A stretch of 64,000 nucleotides of DNA from Laetiporus sulphureus 93-53 (taxonomy: Eukaryota > Basidiomycota > Agaricomycetes > Polyporales > Laetiporaceae), in assembly GCF_001632365.1 (NCBI RefSeq), contig NW_024468544.1:287123-351122 (forward strand). The letters are read 5' to 3'. Of this stretch, positions 46,770 to 58,796 are shown in pieces (within the stretch, counting starts at the first letter, position 1; each line of letters starts with the position of its first letter). The notes beneath the pieces are model-generated. The model saw only the letters and a program-made list of their open reading frames with translations, did not search any database and was not told the DNA's origin. A program made the translations under genes and the position numbers.

Positions 46770-48107
46770 TGATGCACCATAACAACATTATCGGAGGCTG
46801 ACATCACATCGTCAGTGTAGGTGGCCATAATGGAGAGTCCGTCATTGTCAATCGGAGCACACACACATTCATCCGCCAAAGAACACGAGAACCTGAGATC
46901 AGAGTAGGTGGAGTCCAGATCTTTTCACCACTCATTCTCAGACTGCATGACTCCATAGAGCACCCAATCCAAAGTGCACACCCAGTCAGGATGCTCTGTA
47001 TCTTCTTAGCCTGGAGGTTGCTCCATGAAGATGTTCTCAGATAATGAGGCATTCAGGTATGCCTTCTCCATGTCATCCTGACCCATCTTCATTTCTCAGT
47101 AGGCAGCCAGTGTGCAAATAACTCAGAGAGATTCAAAGTGCATGATGGAAGCATGCGTCTTGAAATAATCTATCTCCACGATCTGATGAAAGCCTTTTGC
47201 GATGAGGTGAGCCTTTGGTTTCCACTTGCCACCCTTGTTAAACTTCTGGTGAATGCCCACTTGCATCCAACAACATTCATGTTAGCCTTTTGTGAGACTA
47301 ATATCCATGCTCTGATTTTTTACAAGCCTGACATCTCCTTCTCCATCACAGGCTGCCAGCTATTGGCAGCAGTCATGGCCTGCTTGAATGTACTAGGGCA
47401 CAGCCCTCCCTCATAGATAAATTCGTCAGGATTGACCGGCATGTCAGAAGATACAATAAAGGTGATGTATGCTTTAGTGGCATGAGGTGCATCATTAGCC
47501 CAGGACTCCCCTTGTGCCTGAGCTTCATCCTCACACTGAACAGCCTCCTTCGACTCTCACAATGCACAGCTTTTCACTGGAGTCCTACCCGATCACCGCA
47601 GCAGAACAGGTTGCTGCATCTCAGGGAGTGTCAGAGGCAATGCTGGTGGCAAAGGTATGAACTGCTGCGGCATCGCTGGTGAGGACACAGGAGCTGTCAC
47701 CAGTGGTAGAGGTCACTCGAGGGCCAAATCATTCACAGTTCAGTGAGGTGCACTTTCTTCAAAAATAACATCACGAGACTGCACAATCACCTCTCGAGTA
47801 CCTACTGTCAGATCCCAGAGATGATAGTTGACATCATCGATGTAACTGACAAGACAGCATTGACAAGACTTGGGGTCCAATTTAGCGCATAGGTCATCGG
47901 CAACCTTCACCCATGCTTTCGAACTGAAGATGCGTAAATGAGCAATGTTGGGTAGGCAACCATATCAGCGTTTGTAAGGAGTATGGCCCCCTTGAAGTGT
48001 GGATGGAACTAGCGACTTCAGATATTCACTCATGTGGAAGGCTTCAGCCCAGAGATAATTTGGGAGGTGTCACAGCACATCATAAATCTTGCCAAAAGGC
48101 AAGAAAG
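46770..48107 (-). pseudogene. copia-2 integrase C-terminus and RT fragment
   Basis: On the minus strand: LWAEAFHMSEYLKSLVPSTL, HLRIFSSKAWVKVADDL, KLDPKSCQCCLVSYIDDVNY and SRDVIFEE (integrase end, about 48090-47750), then FKQAMTAANSWQPVMEKEM, VVGCKWAFT (47420-47240), then DDMEKAYLNASLSENIFMEQ and the start of the RT palm (46800). Many stops. Both ends of the element are missing and the fragment is enclosed by inverted repeats. Confidence 0.8.
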
Positions 48108-48526
48108 TGGCTGCAAGGTACTAGCCATGCTCAGTGACCTGCACTAATCAAATATAGGGTCCTGGCACAAAGGGCTAGACCAAAAGGCATGCAGTGACAT
48201 GCAGCCTGCCAAAAAGGGGCTCAAAGGACCTATAGCCTTATGTCACACAAAAGGGGAGTGATGACCTGTTAGGCCACATGAAATAGGTGAGTGAAACTGG
48301 GGGTACCCAGCTTCCTCATAGGTGCTTATGTACATGTAGGGCAGGGCCGCTAACACTGTGCTACTATGAGACCTCAGATACCTACATGTGAACATATTGT
48401 CAGAACCAGTAATGGTTCTGGACTTTGCCATGACAACTATCTAAGAATGGTCGTAGTTCATTCAATTAAATAATTACAGGAAAGTGGTGCCATTATGTGA
48501 GTGGCCAATGAGGGTTCTGCCATGTG
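48108..48526 (-). repeat. right arm of the 420-bp inverted repeat
   Basis: Mirror copy of 46349-46765, promoter-like TATA-region on the minus strand (ACATGTACATAAGCACC). Confidence 0.85.
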
Positions 48527-48539
48527 GCATATTCGACTC

Positions 48540-49240
48540 ATGCCTGAAGTTCAATCTATGGCTCACCTCTGTGCTCACTCGTATTGATCTTGCTGCCTTC
48601 CACATGGCATCTGAAGCTGCTGGCTCCATCCATTCTTCTGCTGAGCTGCATGCCAAGATGATAGGAATTGTTAATGCTCCAGATCAGGCAGAGTTTGCTA
48701 GAAATTCCCAGGCTCACTTCAATGCATGTAATGCTCTTCTAATGAGATGTGTGGAAGACCTCATGGTTGATCATTGTGACATGAAGTTCCTTGAGCATGT
48801 GTGCTCCATCACCTTTTGATGAATGTGCTTTGATCAGAACCAGGCAGCCATCACGTCTGTCACTGCTGCTGTCAAGCCAGCTCATGTGTCAAGCATTTCT
48901 GCCTCCTCCATTGAGCTGGCAAAGCATGAGTTCAGCAAAACTCTTGCTGCCATCCATGTGACCTCAGCCTTTTATGCGCAGTTCATGATGGGTTCTTTAA
49001 CAGGGTCTTTCAAGCCTTCTTCTCCTATTATGCCATTCAATAAGGATCCAGCTATGCATTTGAAGGCAATTACTCCCACCATTGTGTGAGAGTATCTCAA
49101 CATTGTTCACAATATGTCTGGCATGCTCAAGCAATCATTGGTCCATTTTGACAAACCCTGGCCTGCTGTCATGGTAAGATGCAATCCTGTGAAACAGCCA
49201 TGATATGTGAATGCATCCACTCCTCATCCAACTATGCTGT
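48540..49240 (+). pseudogene. unrecognised coding-like stretch
   Basis: One plus-strand frame reads for about 200 codons with only a double stop at 48817-48822: AAFHMASEAAGSIHSSAELH, then IGIVNAPDQAEFARN, then SSIELAKHEFSKTLAAIHV. It is Ala/Ser/His-rich, and I cannot name a family. It meets the ABC-transporter relic tail to tail. Confidence 0.3.
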
Positions 49241-51598
49241 TTTCTGATTATCAAAACAGATCAATCTGGGGTGCCGCATGTGCACGTGCAGGAGGAGCCA
49301 AGTGATGATTGACTTTCCTGAGCTGGAGCTGCCGATGATGAATGACATCTCATCTGAAGAAAGAAAAATGAACAGATCCTTGAGCATTGACATACTCAGG
49401 TGCAATGAGTATATAAAGGTAACATTGTCGAGCTCAAAGTCACCGTGGCACTTTTCTGCGATGATTTTGTGAATGTGCATTTGCCAGCTGCTGCTGCATT
49501 TGAGCACCATTGATTTGAGATAACTGAGCAGTGGGGTGGACTCGAACTCAGCAAGTATGAGCAGTGCAGTCATGGAGAATTTACCCTTGCTGAGCTTGAC
49601 AATCTGCGAAATGCACATCTGTATTTTGTTTGTCATGATCAAACACACTAAGAAAACAGACATGACCATGCCCCACGTGATGCTCCCATCATGCATGAGT
49701 TTTGAGCCAAATCAGAAACCTTGCACAAACATTGTCATCATAATGAACCATGCACGCGTTGCAGTGATGTCACACATGATGATGCATTCCTTTGTTGCTG
49801 CCTGTCACAGTGCACTAGACCTGCTGCCAGGCAACAGACAGGTGGGATGTCAGATGACATCCACTTAGGCTAGTGACCCTTGCTCAGGACCTTTATACCT
49901 CTACCAGACAGTAGAGAGGTTCATTAGGCAAGGTGACATGAAACCAAACATAAAAGGGTGGTCAGCCCCCATACAGCCAGAGGTGCACTCATATGACTAG
50001 TAGGCATCAATGACACTACTGTTGAGGGGACTCAGATGGAAGATGGTGCATAAGGGCCATAAGGGCTCATGAAATAGATGATTAAGACTGGGGTCACCAG
50101 TCTCAACCAGGGGCATATATATACATGTAGAGCTAGACTCTGGTCAATCTAACTATGATTTACCTACTGGGGTCCTAGCAAGCTATATGATGGAAATGCA
50201 TAACTAGATCTGATAATGAATCTAGACCATAACCACAGCAATGTACTTACTACAGTAATATACATGTGGTCATTGGCTGGTCATGGATTTAATAATGGGT
50301 CCATGACACTACGGAGTTCTGTTGGGGCTATGTGTGTCCGATGGCCAATAGGGTGCCAGCTACTTATCAATACTACCTTGATGTCCTGTACCTATGTCCC
50401 GAACACAGGAGATGCTGGTGAACATGTGCTATCCCAGGGTCATGTGCTGTGGGCACTTATGTGGGTGCTCCTACAAGTCACATGATGTGTCTGAAGGTCT
50501 ACAATCAATAAGATCCTTGGGTGCTTAGATGTCCATCTCATGACATCATAGCTGTGGTGGTGGCTTGGTGACAAGGTCTAAGTTCATGTTTACAGTAGTG
50601 TCATCCTGAATAGAAATGCGACTACAAAACTGTGACACTGCCTGCATCATGTCAAGCACATCACTAACCTTAACATGCTCATGGGGGCTCCGCATTGAAT
50701 GCTTTCACGGTCACAATTGAGGTGATGACACAATCCATGAGCATGGCTGCCTTTACAGTTTCGGAGTGTTCAGCACTGAGGTAGATATCCCAGCAAAAAT
50801 CTGCGAGACCACCTGGATGAACATGAGGATTGTTAGTGAGGAGAGGATGATGAGCATGAGTGACCATGATTTCACAAAGGTGAGGACAATGCAGGTAATG
50901 CACAAGGTCATGTATTGAATGATGAATCCAGATGCCAGTGCTGATGTCATTCAGACTTCATCAGTCTCTCCGATAAAGTGTAAACATAGAAAAAGGCAGC
51001 CATTTAAACAGCTGCACACCTGATGAACATCATCATGAGTCCTTCAGTGCCGATAGGGCTGTCTCCATCTGTTGTTGTGACAGGGTCCTCAGAACCCATC
51101 TTTGTGTTGAACCATACATTTCCTTCTGGGTTACTGCAGTGTACACTTGCTTATGCACAGCCATCAGGTTGCACTCGCCAGTCCATATCCTCAAACTGGA
51201 TGTGACGATGCTGAGTGTGAATGCATCAAAGGACAAGCTGACTAGTTCCAGTGCTGTGATGCCTATGCCCTGTTTTTTCATAGCTTGCAAAGAATTTGAA
51301 GTGGTGGAAAAGTTGGTGAATGCATTAAATGACTCACTGATGACATAAGTCATGAAAGATGCCATGCTGCCAGCCAGCATAGAAGTGAGGATCACCAGGA
51401 GGAGGAGACAGTATAGGTCACATCACAAAATCAGTGTGAAGAGTAGTCTGATGGAAGGTTGAGAAGGAGAGGAGACTGGATGTGGGTGCTCAGGTTCTGT
51501 GAGCTGAGCATGGACTGTTGTGGTAGACTCAAATGTTTGCTCAAAGTTGGAGATAGAGGCATGAGGCCTTGAGAAGTCATAACAGTCATGTCGGACAT
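49232..51598 (-). pseudogene. ABC transporter (B-type), 5' fragment broken by an insertion
   Basis: Start ATG 51598 (MSDMTVMTSQGL). First transmembrane domain: MLAGSMASFMTYVISESFNA, LRIWTGECNLMAVHKQVYTA (about 51395-51100), further TM helices near 50940-50790, and ITSIVTVKAFNAEP near 50690. After an interruption (about 49830-50610) the domain resumes MFVQGF-stop-FGSKLMHDGSITWG, then the first nucleotide-binding domain: CHGDFELDNVTFIYS and Walker A IIGSSSSGKSII (about 49310). Homology ends near 49240, before the signature motif, so at most the first half of the usual 1200-1300 residues is present. Substrate unknown. Element C lies 50 bases upstream of the ATG. Confidence 0.8.
49830..50610 (-). 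repeat. diverged LTR-like insertion in the ABC relic
   Basis: On the minus strand it carries CTCTACATGTATATATATGCC followed by GGTGACCCCAGTCTTAATCA and CTATTTCATGAG, the same order of words as in the 420-bp repeats at 46349 and 48108, at much lower identity. It separates two parts of one ABC transporter domain. Edges are approximate and no target duplication was found. Confidence 0.5.
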
Positions 51599-51648
51599 TG
51601 CAGAAGAGTTGAGAAGGCTGTGATGATACCTTTGTCTTTGTTGTACAT

Positions 51649-52304
51649 TGTCACGGCATGCCGATGACAAAGATAGACAATCCAAACAAGAGTCCCCTTG
51701 AGGGTCTCTGGGTAAAAGCCAACAGCGATGAGCTGTGGCAATATGACGTGCACACTGACGAGGCTGAGGTTGTTGGTCGCAGAGTAGGACTTACTGGCAA
51801 GGCAAGCGGCGCTATCACAGATGAGAGAATGCAAATAGATGTATAGCACACTGAGAGTGTCTGGTAAGACCCCTCTGTGATGGTAGTGGTGGACAAAGGA
51901 GAATAAGACTGAGGCCTTCTCCTCGTCTTGCTGGTCCTTATATACATGATTGTCTAGCTACTGTACAGTACTACATAAGCAGGTCACACGCTATTCTACT
52001 GGATGGTGCTACAATCATATGACTTGTCCCAATTATCCTGATTGGTTGCCTAATAATATCCCGTGGAGACGAAGCTCCTCTTGAGCATGCAATATGGTGT
52101 CATGATGATTGCACCTTATGATGCAATGCCAAGGAGCTCAGTGTCACGTAACTATGCCGGAAGAGATCCGAGGTCATGTGACGAGATGATCGGTTATCTT
52201 ATCTCCCATTAGGTCACGTGACTTGTTTGACTTGAAATGACGAAAAATAATACATTCCAACATGTATGTTCCTTTTATTGACCTTGTCAGGTAAAACCGT
52301 GACA
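51649..52304 (-). repeat. 3' LTR of element C
   Basis: TGTCACGG to CGTGACA. The priming complement AGAATAAGACTGA is intact at 51900-51912. Confidence 0.93.
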
Positions 52305-52322
52305 TCACCCCCTTCTCAAGGT

Positions 52323-55300
52323 TCATCGTCCTGATGAGCCAAAGCCTTGCGCACCTCATTGTGTCCTACAGACCACTGAACTGTCATCCTCAGAGATGAT
52401 TCCTGGGGCATATCGTTTGCATATGAGTTGTGCGACACGATCACCTGTCTTGACTTCAAAAGGTTCAGTCGTGGTGTTGACCAGTAGAATCTTTATTTCT
52501 CCTATGTAATCTGGATCGATTATCCCTGCCGCGACATCAATTCCTTTGAGAGCTAACCCACTGCGGGGTGCTACTCAGATATAGGTCCATTTTGGGCAGT
52601 CTACCGCTAGCCTGGTGCCTACAAGCATTCTGGATTGTGGGGGGATTTGTAAATCCTGTGTAGATTTAACATCCCAGCCAGCAGCGCCAGAAGATCCTTT
52701 GTAGGATGCTCGTGCATCGGGGTGTGTGCAATAGAAGATCATGAATTCATCAAGGTGGTCGGTCATGGCGATTTTGTGTCCTTTGCGCGTTTGTGGCTTT
52801 GCTCGTAGAGCATCTGAGTGTGTCTTGTGCAATTCCTCCACCTTGTCTTTGACGTTGGTGAGATTTTCCAAAGGTTCTCAAGTATTGTCGCTGTGGTCGT
52901 AGTCCAACCATTTTACAAGATACTGGGTTTTGTTGTACCTGACTCTAGAGTCTAAGATCGTTTCCACATCCCATTCCTCTTCTCCATCTATGATGATTGG
53001 TGGATTGGGAGAGGGTTTGCGTCCTGGAATAGAGTCTTGGTGGAACATAATCAGTTTGGAAGCATGAAACACGGGATGTATCTTCATGTCCGCTGGTAGT
53101 TGCAGTTTGAATGATACAGCTCCGATCTTTTTAAGGATTTTGAATGGTCCATAGTTTTGAGTCGCCAGCTTTTGGCTTTTGACTTTAACGTGGAGGTCCT
53201 TTCCTCGAATGAGCACTTCATCTTTTACTTTGAAAGGGACATTTTGCTTCTTGAGATCGAAATACCATTTTATTTTTTCTGCTGCTAACGACAAAGCGGC
53301 ACGAGCTTGTTCCTGTGCTTGATGAAACAAGTGTTCCAGGGATGGATGCTGTACTCCTTCCAATATATCTGGCACCATTCGGAGGTGTCGACCATGCTCG
53401 ATGAAAAATGGAGATAAACCTGTTGATTCTGAAGCTTGATTGTTGTACGCAAATTCCGCTGTGGGCAATAGCATGGCCCAGTCAGTTTGTCGGTAATTGC
53501 AGTACATGCGTAAGTATTGTTCCAGAATTTGGTTAACTTGTTCGGTCTGTTCATCCATTTCAGAGTGATACGCTGTTGACATTGTCGATCTGACGTGAAG
53601 TTTCTGGCAGAATTTTTGAAATAGTTTGGCTGAGAATTGGGCTCCTCGATCAGATATGATCTGCCTAGGTATTCCGTGAAGTTTGAAGAGTTCATTGTAG
53701 AAAATCGACATGACTTGAGATGCTGTCACAGTGTCATCCACCGGATAGAAGTGAGCATGTTTGGTGAATCTGTTGACGACGACTAAGATAGCCATCTTCT
53801 TTTCTTCCTTCTGGTCTGGGCTCGGGGGTAGCTGAGTGATTAAATCACATGTGATTACCTCTCATGGCCCTCCTGGTATTGGATTAGGTTGCAATAGTCC
53901 GTAAGGCTTCTGTTTCATTGCCTTGTTTTGCTGACAGGTGACGCAGCCTTGGACGTACTTCTTGACATCAATGATGAGCCCTGGCCACCAATAGTTTCTG
54001 CTAATCAATTCTTGCATTTTCCATCATTCGGAGTGTCCGGCCGTTGAAATGTCGTGATGTAATTTGATCAGCTCGTACCGTAGCTTAGAGTTTTTTGGAA
54101 CATAGACCTTTTCTCTTCTGAGCAGCAATCCATGCTCAAAGTTCCACTCTTGGAGGTCCTTTCCAAACTCTCACTTGCCAGTCTTTAGTAGGTGCTGGTA
54201 ACCTTTGGTCATTTCATCATCTTTTAGTGCTGACTTCACTCTTTCTAGAAGTTGAGCATCATCAACTTCGGAGGCATGAGTGGCTGAGATTGCATGGATG
54301 GCGAAGTATTCGGGTCGAAGTAAGGTCTGACTGGAATTGTCATTGTTCACCCCCTTCTCATGATCTGGCCTCCTGGACAGAGGGTCAGCACGCATCATTG
54401 TCTTGCCGGGTCGGTGACAGAGAATGAAGTTGAATCAGGTAAGGTAAAGTGACCATCGAGCTTGTCATCTGATCAATGTCTAAGCTTGTCAGAAATAGGT
54501 AAGATTAAGGTGATCCGACCATATCTCAATCGGGTGCGGGTGTCCTTCAAAGTATTGCCTATATTCTTCTAATGCCCGAATGATAGCTAGCATTTCCTTG
54601 TCATAAATCTCATAGTTTCGCTCATGTTCATTGAGTGACTTGGAGTAGTAGGCGACAGGATGCCAGAGTTCATCTTCTCCCAACTGTTCAAGGACCGTGC
54701 CTGTGCAAAGTCCGAGGCATCCGTCTCTAATCTAAAGAGACAGACTGCGTTGGGGAGTGCTAAAATCAGGGCAGAAGTGAAGGCAGTTTTGAGGGCCTCG
54801 AATGCCTTTTGTTGAGGTTCTTCCCATTTCCATGTTGCGTCCTTATGGGTTAATAGAGTCAAGGGTCGGGTCATCGATCCGAAATCCTTGATGAATCGTC
54901 GGTAGAAATTTGCCAGACCAAGGAATGCTTGCACTTGCTTTACCTTGGTGGGCACTGGCCACTTGAGAACACTGTCGACCTTCTCTGAGTCCATCTGTAT
55001 CGACCCTTTTGAGATTATGAGTCCAAGAAACTTGATAAAAGTGGTTGCAAAGTGACACTTTTCTGGTTTCACGAATAAGTCATTGTCTCTGAGTCGCTGC
55101 AGGACTTCTTTGGTTAGACAATTGTGTTCTTCTTGGTTATCTGTAAAGATCATGATATTGTCTATGTAGACTGCCACCTTTCCAGTGCAAATGAGATCAC
55201 CTAAGACATCATTCATCATGGCCTGGAAAGTGCTAGGGGCATTACAGAATCCGAAGTACATCACAGTCGGTTCAAATAATCCTCTATGGGTAATGAATGC

Positions 55301-56422
55301 TGCTTTTTCCTCATCTCCCTTGTGAAGGCGTACATTGTCATACCCCCATCTCAGGTCTAGTGTAGTGAATATACTAGCCCTTGAGAGTCCGTCAATAAGA
55401 TCATTGATTCGAGGGAGTGGGAATTTGTTCTTCTTAGTGACACTGTTTAATGCCCTGTAGTCTTGGACTAGTCTAAGAGAGCCATCCTTTTTCTTGACGA
55501 AAAATACCGGAGCGGCATACGGAGATTTGGATGGTTGAATGTAGCCTTTAGCTAGCTCTCCATCAATCCATTCATCGAGCGAATTCTTCTCTCGTAAAGA
55601 CATAGGGTATACTTTTGCCAGTGTCGGGGTTGCCGTGTCTGGGACAAGATCTATTGCATGATCGTAGGGCTTATGCATCGGCATTCTTTCTGAGCTCTTC
55701 TTCGAGAACACATCTCCGAATTGATGAGATTCTGGAGGGATGAACTTGGACCAATATTCTTTGTCCTGTGTCTCTTCTGCCGGCTGTTCTACCAAATGCT
55801 CCTTTACCTTCTTGCTTATGCCAAGGATGTCGTGCACCATGTTACGAAGGTCCTGGTCTTGCAAGTCTATCCAGTTAATGAAGTTGTCTTCCTGATCCCA
55901 CCCATCATCCTTGTGTACGTCAGGAAGAATTGCTTCATTCTCAAGTCGAGGTTGCGATAAAAGATTGACTTCTTCTTCACTTACTCTAACTTGTTGCTTC
56001 ATTGTGTGTCTGCATCTTGAGAATGTGACCTCTCTGTGTTCCCAGTCAACTTGGGGGTTATGTTCTTCTAGGAATCTCATGTCTAGGATTATTGACATGT
56101 GCCCGAGGTTAGTGATGAGCAAACTCTCGGTTGATCGGTGCCCCCCAATTAAGATGCTTGTGATTACACGATGAGTAATTGCACCACCTTTATTAGGGCT
56201 GGCATCTGCATTGAAGATTCTGATTTCACGTTTCAGCGATGTCATCGTGAACTCGTGTTTTTGAGCAAATGCTTTGTCGATATAGCAAGAGAATGCTCCA
56301 GAATCTAATAGTGCCATTGTCTGAATTTCCCGTGATACGAATCTTATCGGCAATTCGATCGAATGTTTAGAAAAACCCGCGGATGCAATATATAGGTGAT
56401 CGCTAGGTACATTCGTTCTCAT
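52323..56422 (-). pseudogene. element C pol with chromodomain and dUTPase
   Basis: Open from ATG 56422 for 611 codons: protease TMALLDSGAF, RT with LRLVQDYRALN, FGFCNAPSTF and an altered active site YIDN near 55160 (usually YIDD), and RNase H start ETDASDFA. A one-base loss near 54705 shifts the frame; RNase H continues at 54683. Integrase core 53795-52900 with VVVNRFT (first catalytic Asp changed to Asn), SDRGAQF and EQTEQVNQ (the DGQTE motif altered). Chromodomain [15 protein letters not shown] near 52970, then dUTPase to GFGSSG-like end near 52323 with gaps. Inactive. Confidence 0.9.
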
Positions 56423-56463
56423 GGTACTAATACAATTGTCCTGAAGTGTAGTACCAGACTCGT

Positions 56464-58282
56464 CTACACTTCGTACTGAAAATCCTCTGAGAATTTATCC
56501 ATCTCGATGATTCTTGCATTGGTGTCCTTGACCGTGGATGCTGATGCCGTTGATGCTGCATCTGTGCCCTTCGCTTTGCCCTTGCCTTTGCTGGAGGGTG
56601 GAGTAGTTGAGGTGGTACTCATCCCACGAAGTGCAGCAATTGCTTGTTCCAATGCTGCAATTTGAGATGATGATGCCACACTGCTTTCTTCTTCCACTTG
56701 TCACATGTTCATCACTTTGGCCTTCCCTTTTCCTTGCCTTGGAGCAGGTCGTGTCTGAAACTGCTTTCCCTTATATTCTGGTTTTGGGGAGGGACATCGC
56801 TTTCCTCGTTCATAGGCATGCTTTCCGCAAAATAAACATAGTTTATTTGCCAGCCATCTGTCTTGTTCTGAGGAGAGCTCGTGAGCAATGTGTGTGCTAG
56901 TGTCCATGGCATTAGGGTTCTTGGGGGCGGTCACCTTACTTCCAGTTGTTTGTCCAGTGGGCTTGCTGCCTGAGAGCTGCTGGAGATGTTTGATCTCAAT
57001 TTCTAGACAGAATTCGAGATAACCCATCCAATCCATGGGGATCTTGCCTGGATCTAGTGTCTCTGTCACTGACATTACCATTTGTATGTGCGATGACCGT
57101 TGTTCACTGATTTTGACGATCAAGTCTTCATCAGAATATCCTGATTCAGGTGCGTAGGCCCTGAAGTTTTCTGCGAATGTGATCATTGTCTTGTGATGTA
57201 TTGCACAGTGCACATCTAGTTGTGCTTGGGTGGTGCGCTTAGGGTCAAGCATTTTGTAAGCCATTTCCAATTTCCTTGTATACTCTGCCCATGTGCCAAT
57301 GGGTTGCCCGGAGGAGAGCTTGATTGCGTACTCTTTCATGTATAAAGCAGCTCCTCCTTCCAGGTGTGCGTTGGCCTGCCGAATTTTGTTCTTATCGTCA
57401 GTGAAGTTGTTGTAGTCCAGCCAAATTTAGAGATTCATGAACCATGTTTCAAAGTTCTCTGACAATTTCCTTTCCGAATACTTCGGGGGGGTCTGGAAGT
57501 TTAATTCTGCAGGGTGATTGGGTGGATTGGCCAGCTGGTGGTTGGATACCTTGTGAAGGTGCATTAATGATGGCATTGTTGAGTCAAGACTCTAAGCCAA
57601 CGATGTAGGTGGTGGTCTTTTCCTGAGCCTCCTTCAGGGCGACCATGCTTGCATAAAGAGCATCTGTCTGGCCCTTTACTTCAACCTTGTAATCTTCGAA
57701 GTCCTTGCAGATTGCTTGAGCTTCAGCTGCCAGTGTGGTGTTGCTTCGAGCGAGCCTTTCAGCATTGGCAGAGAGGGTGCCGATTTGCGCTCTTGCAGTT
57801 TTTAGCTGGTCTTGTGTTTCTACTGCCATTATTTTGACATGGATGCGAGCCAGTATCTCATCCTCTATGCTTGCAGCCACTCGTTTGTGTCTTTCATTCA
57901 TTTTTTGACGTAGAGCCTCGTAGGAGCCTACTACATCCCTCATGATGAACGAGCAGACCACATTCAGCACCCAGTCCTTGACGTCTGTTGAGACTGTGGG
58001 TGGTGTGGCTGCATTTGCTGCTTCCTCAATAGTGGCATAGAGTATGCCATTCCATTCTCACATGGAGGGAGTGGCAAATTCTGGTAATACTGAAGGCGAG
58101 GAGTTTCTGACTACTCCTGACGCCTTTGGTGTGCTGCTTGTGGGTTGTTCTGGACCAGGGGCAGCAGGTTCTGGTTCCGGTTCTGATGATTGAGAAGTGG
58201 CCTGACTTCTCCAGGGGTCTGCAGGCTCACTTCTTGTGGTTCCTCCTGGGAACATAACACTACCGAGGTTGTACTGAGACAT
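56464..58282 (-). pseudogene. element C gag
   Basis: Starts MSQYNLGSVMFPGG at 58282 and ends FSEDFQYEV-TAG at 56464. Coiled coil 57930-57590, Gag core FETWFMNL to MAYKMLDPK, Cys/His cluster LCLFCGKHAYERGKRCP near 56830. Internal stops at 58058-58060, near 57581, near 57429 and 56701-56703. Confidence 0.85.
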
Positions 58283-58326
58283 GGGAATCGATGTGGAGGA
58301 GAGGGGGAATGAGTTTGATGACAGGG

Positions 58327-58788
58327 TTAGAAGGGGTCGGTGTTGTTTGCAATAAGATCCTCTTCTGTTAACTCTTGATAGAGTAGTTGCTCTCGCTCCT
58401 GCAGCAATGCTTGCTCAATGAGTCAATTCCTTCATTCTAGTGCCATGGGTTGTGGGTGGGCTTGTAGTGGAAAGTCTTCATTCCACACTTGTTGAAACCT
58501 TTCTTCATCCTCTTGATAGAGTCTCACATCAAACTCCCAAAGAAATCCTTCTCAATAGTCTCTGAACGGGTCATGTATGTCATAGCCCGTGTCAATGAGG
58601 TGAAAGTATGTGAATCGAACGTATGCTCGTTCGATGTTGAGCGAGTTGTAGTGAAGAATGATTGCTGAAGATACAAGCAGTGGTTGGTAAATGAAATAGA
58701 TGGTGAATGCCACCTGATGTTCTCCGTCTTCCAAGTAGTGATTTATCGCGTAGTTTTGATAGATAAAGTTGAAACTATATCGCGGCAT
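58327..58788 (-). pseudogene. element C ORF2
   Basis: 153 codons from MPRYSFNFIYQNYAINHY to NNTDPF-stop, the same length and ends as in element A; three in-frame stops (first at 58552-58554). 44 bases before gag. Function unknown. Confidence 0.72.
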
Positions 58789-58796
58789 ATACAGAT

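Noticed and set aside
46349..48526. Reading the 420-bp repeats as the two LTRs of copia-2
   Set aside because: They are in inverted, not direct, orientation, and the enclosed pol piece lacks gag and RNase H.
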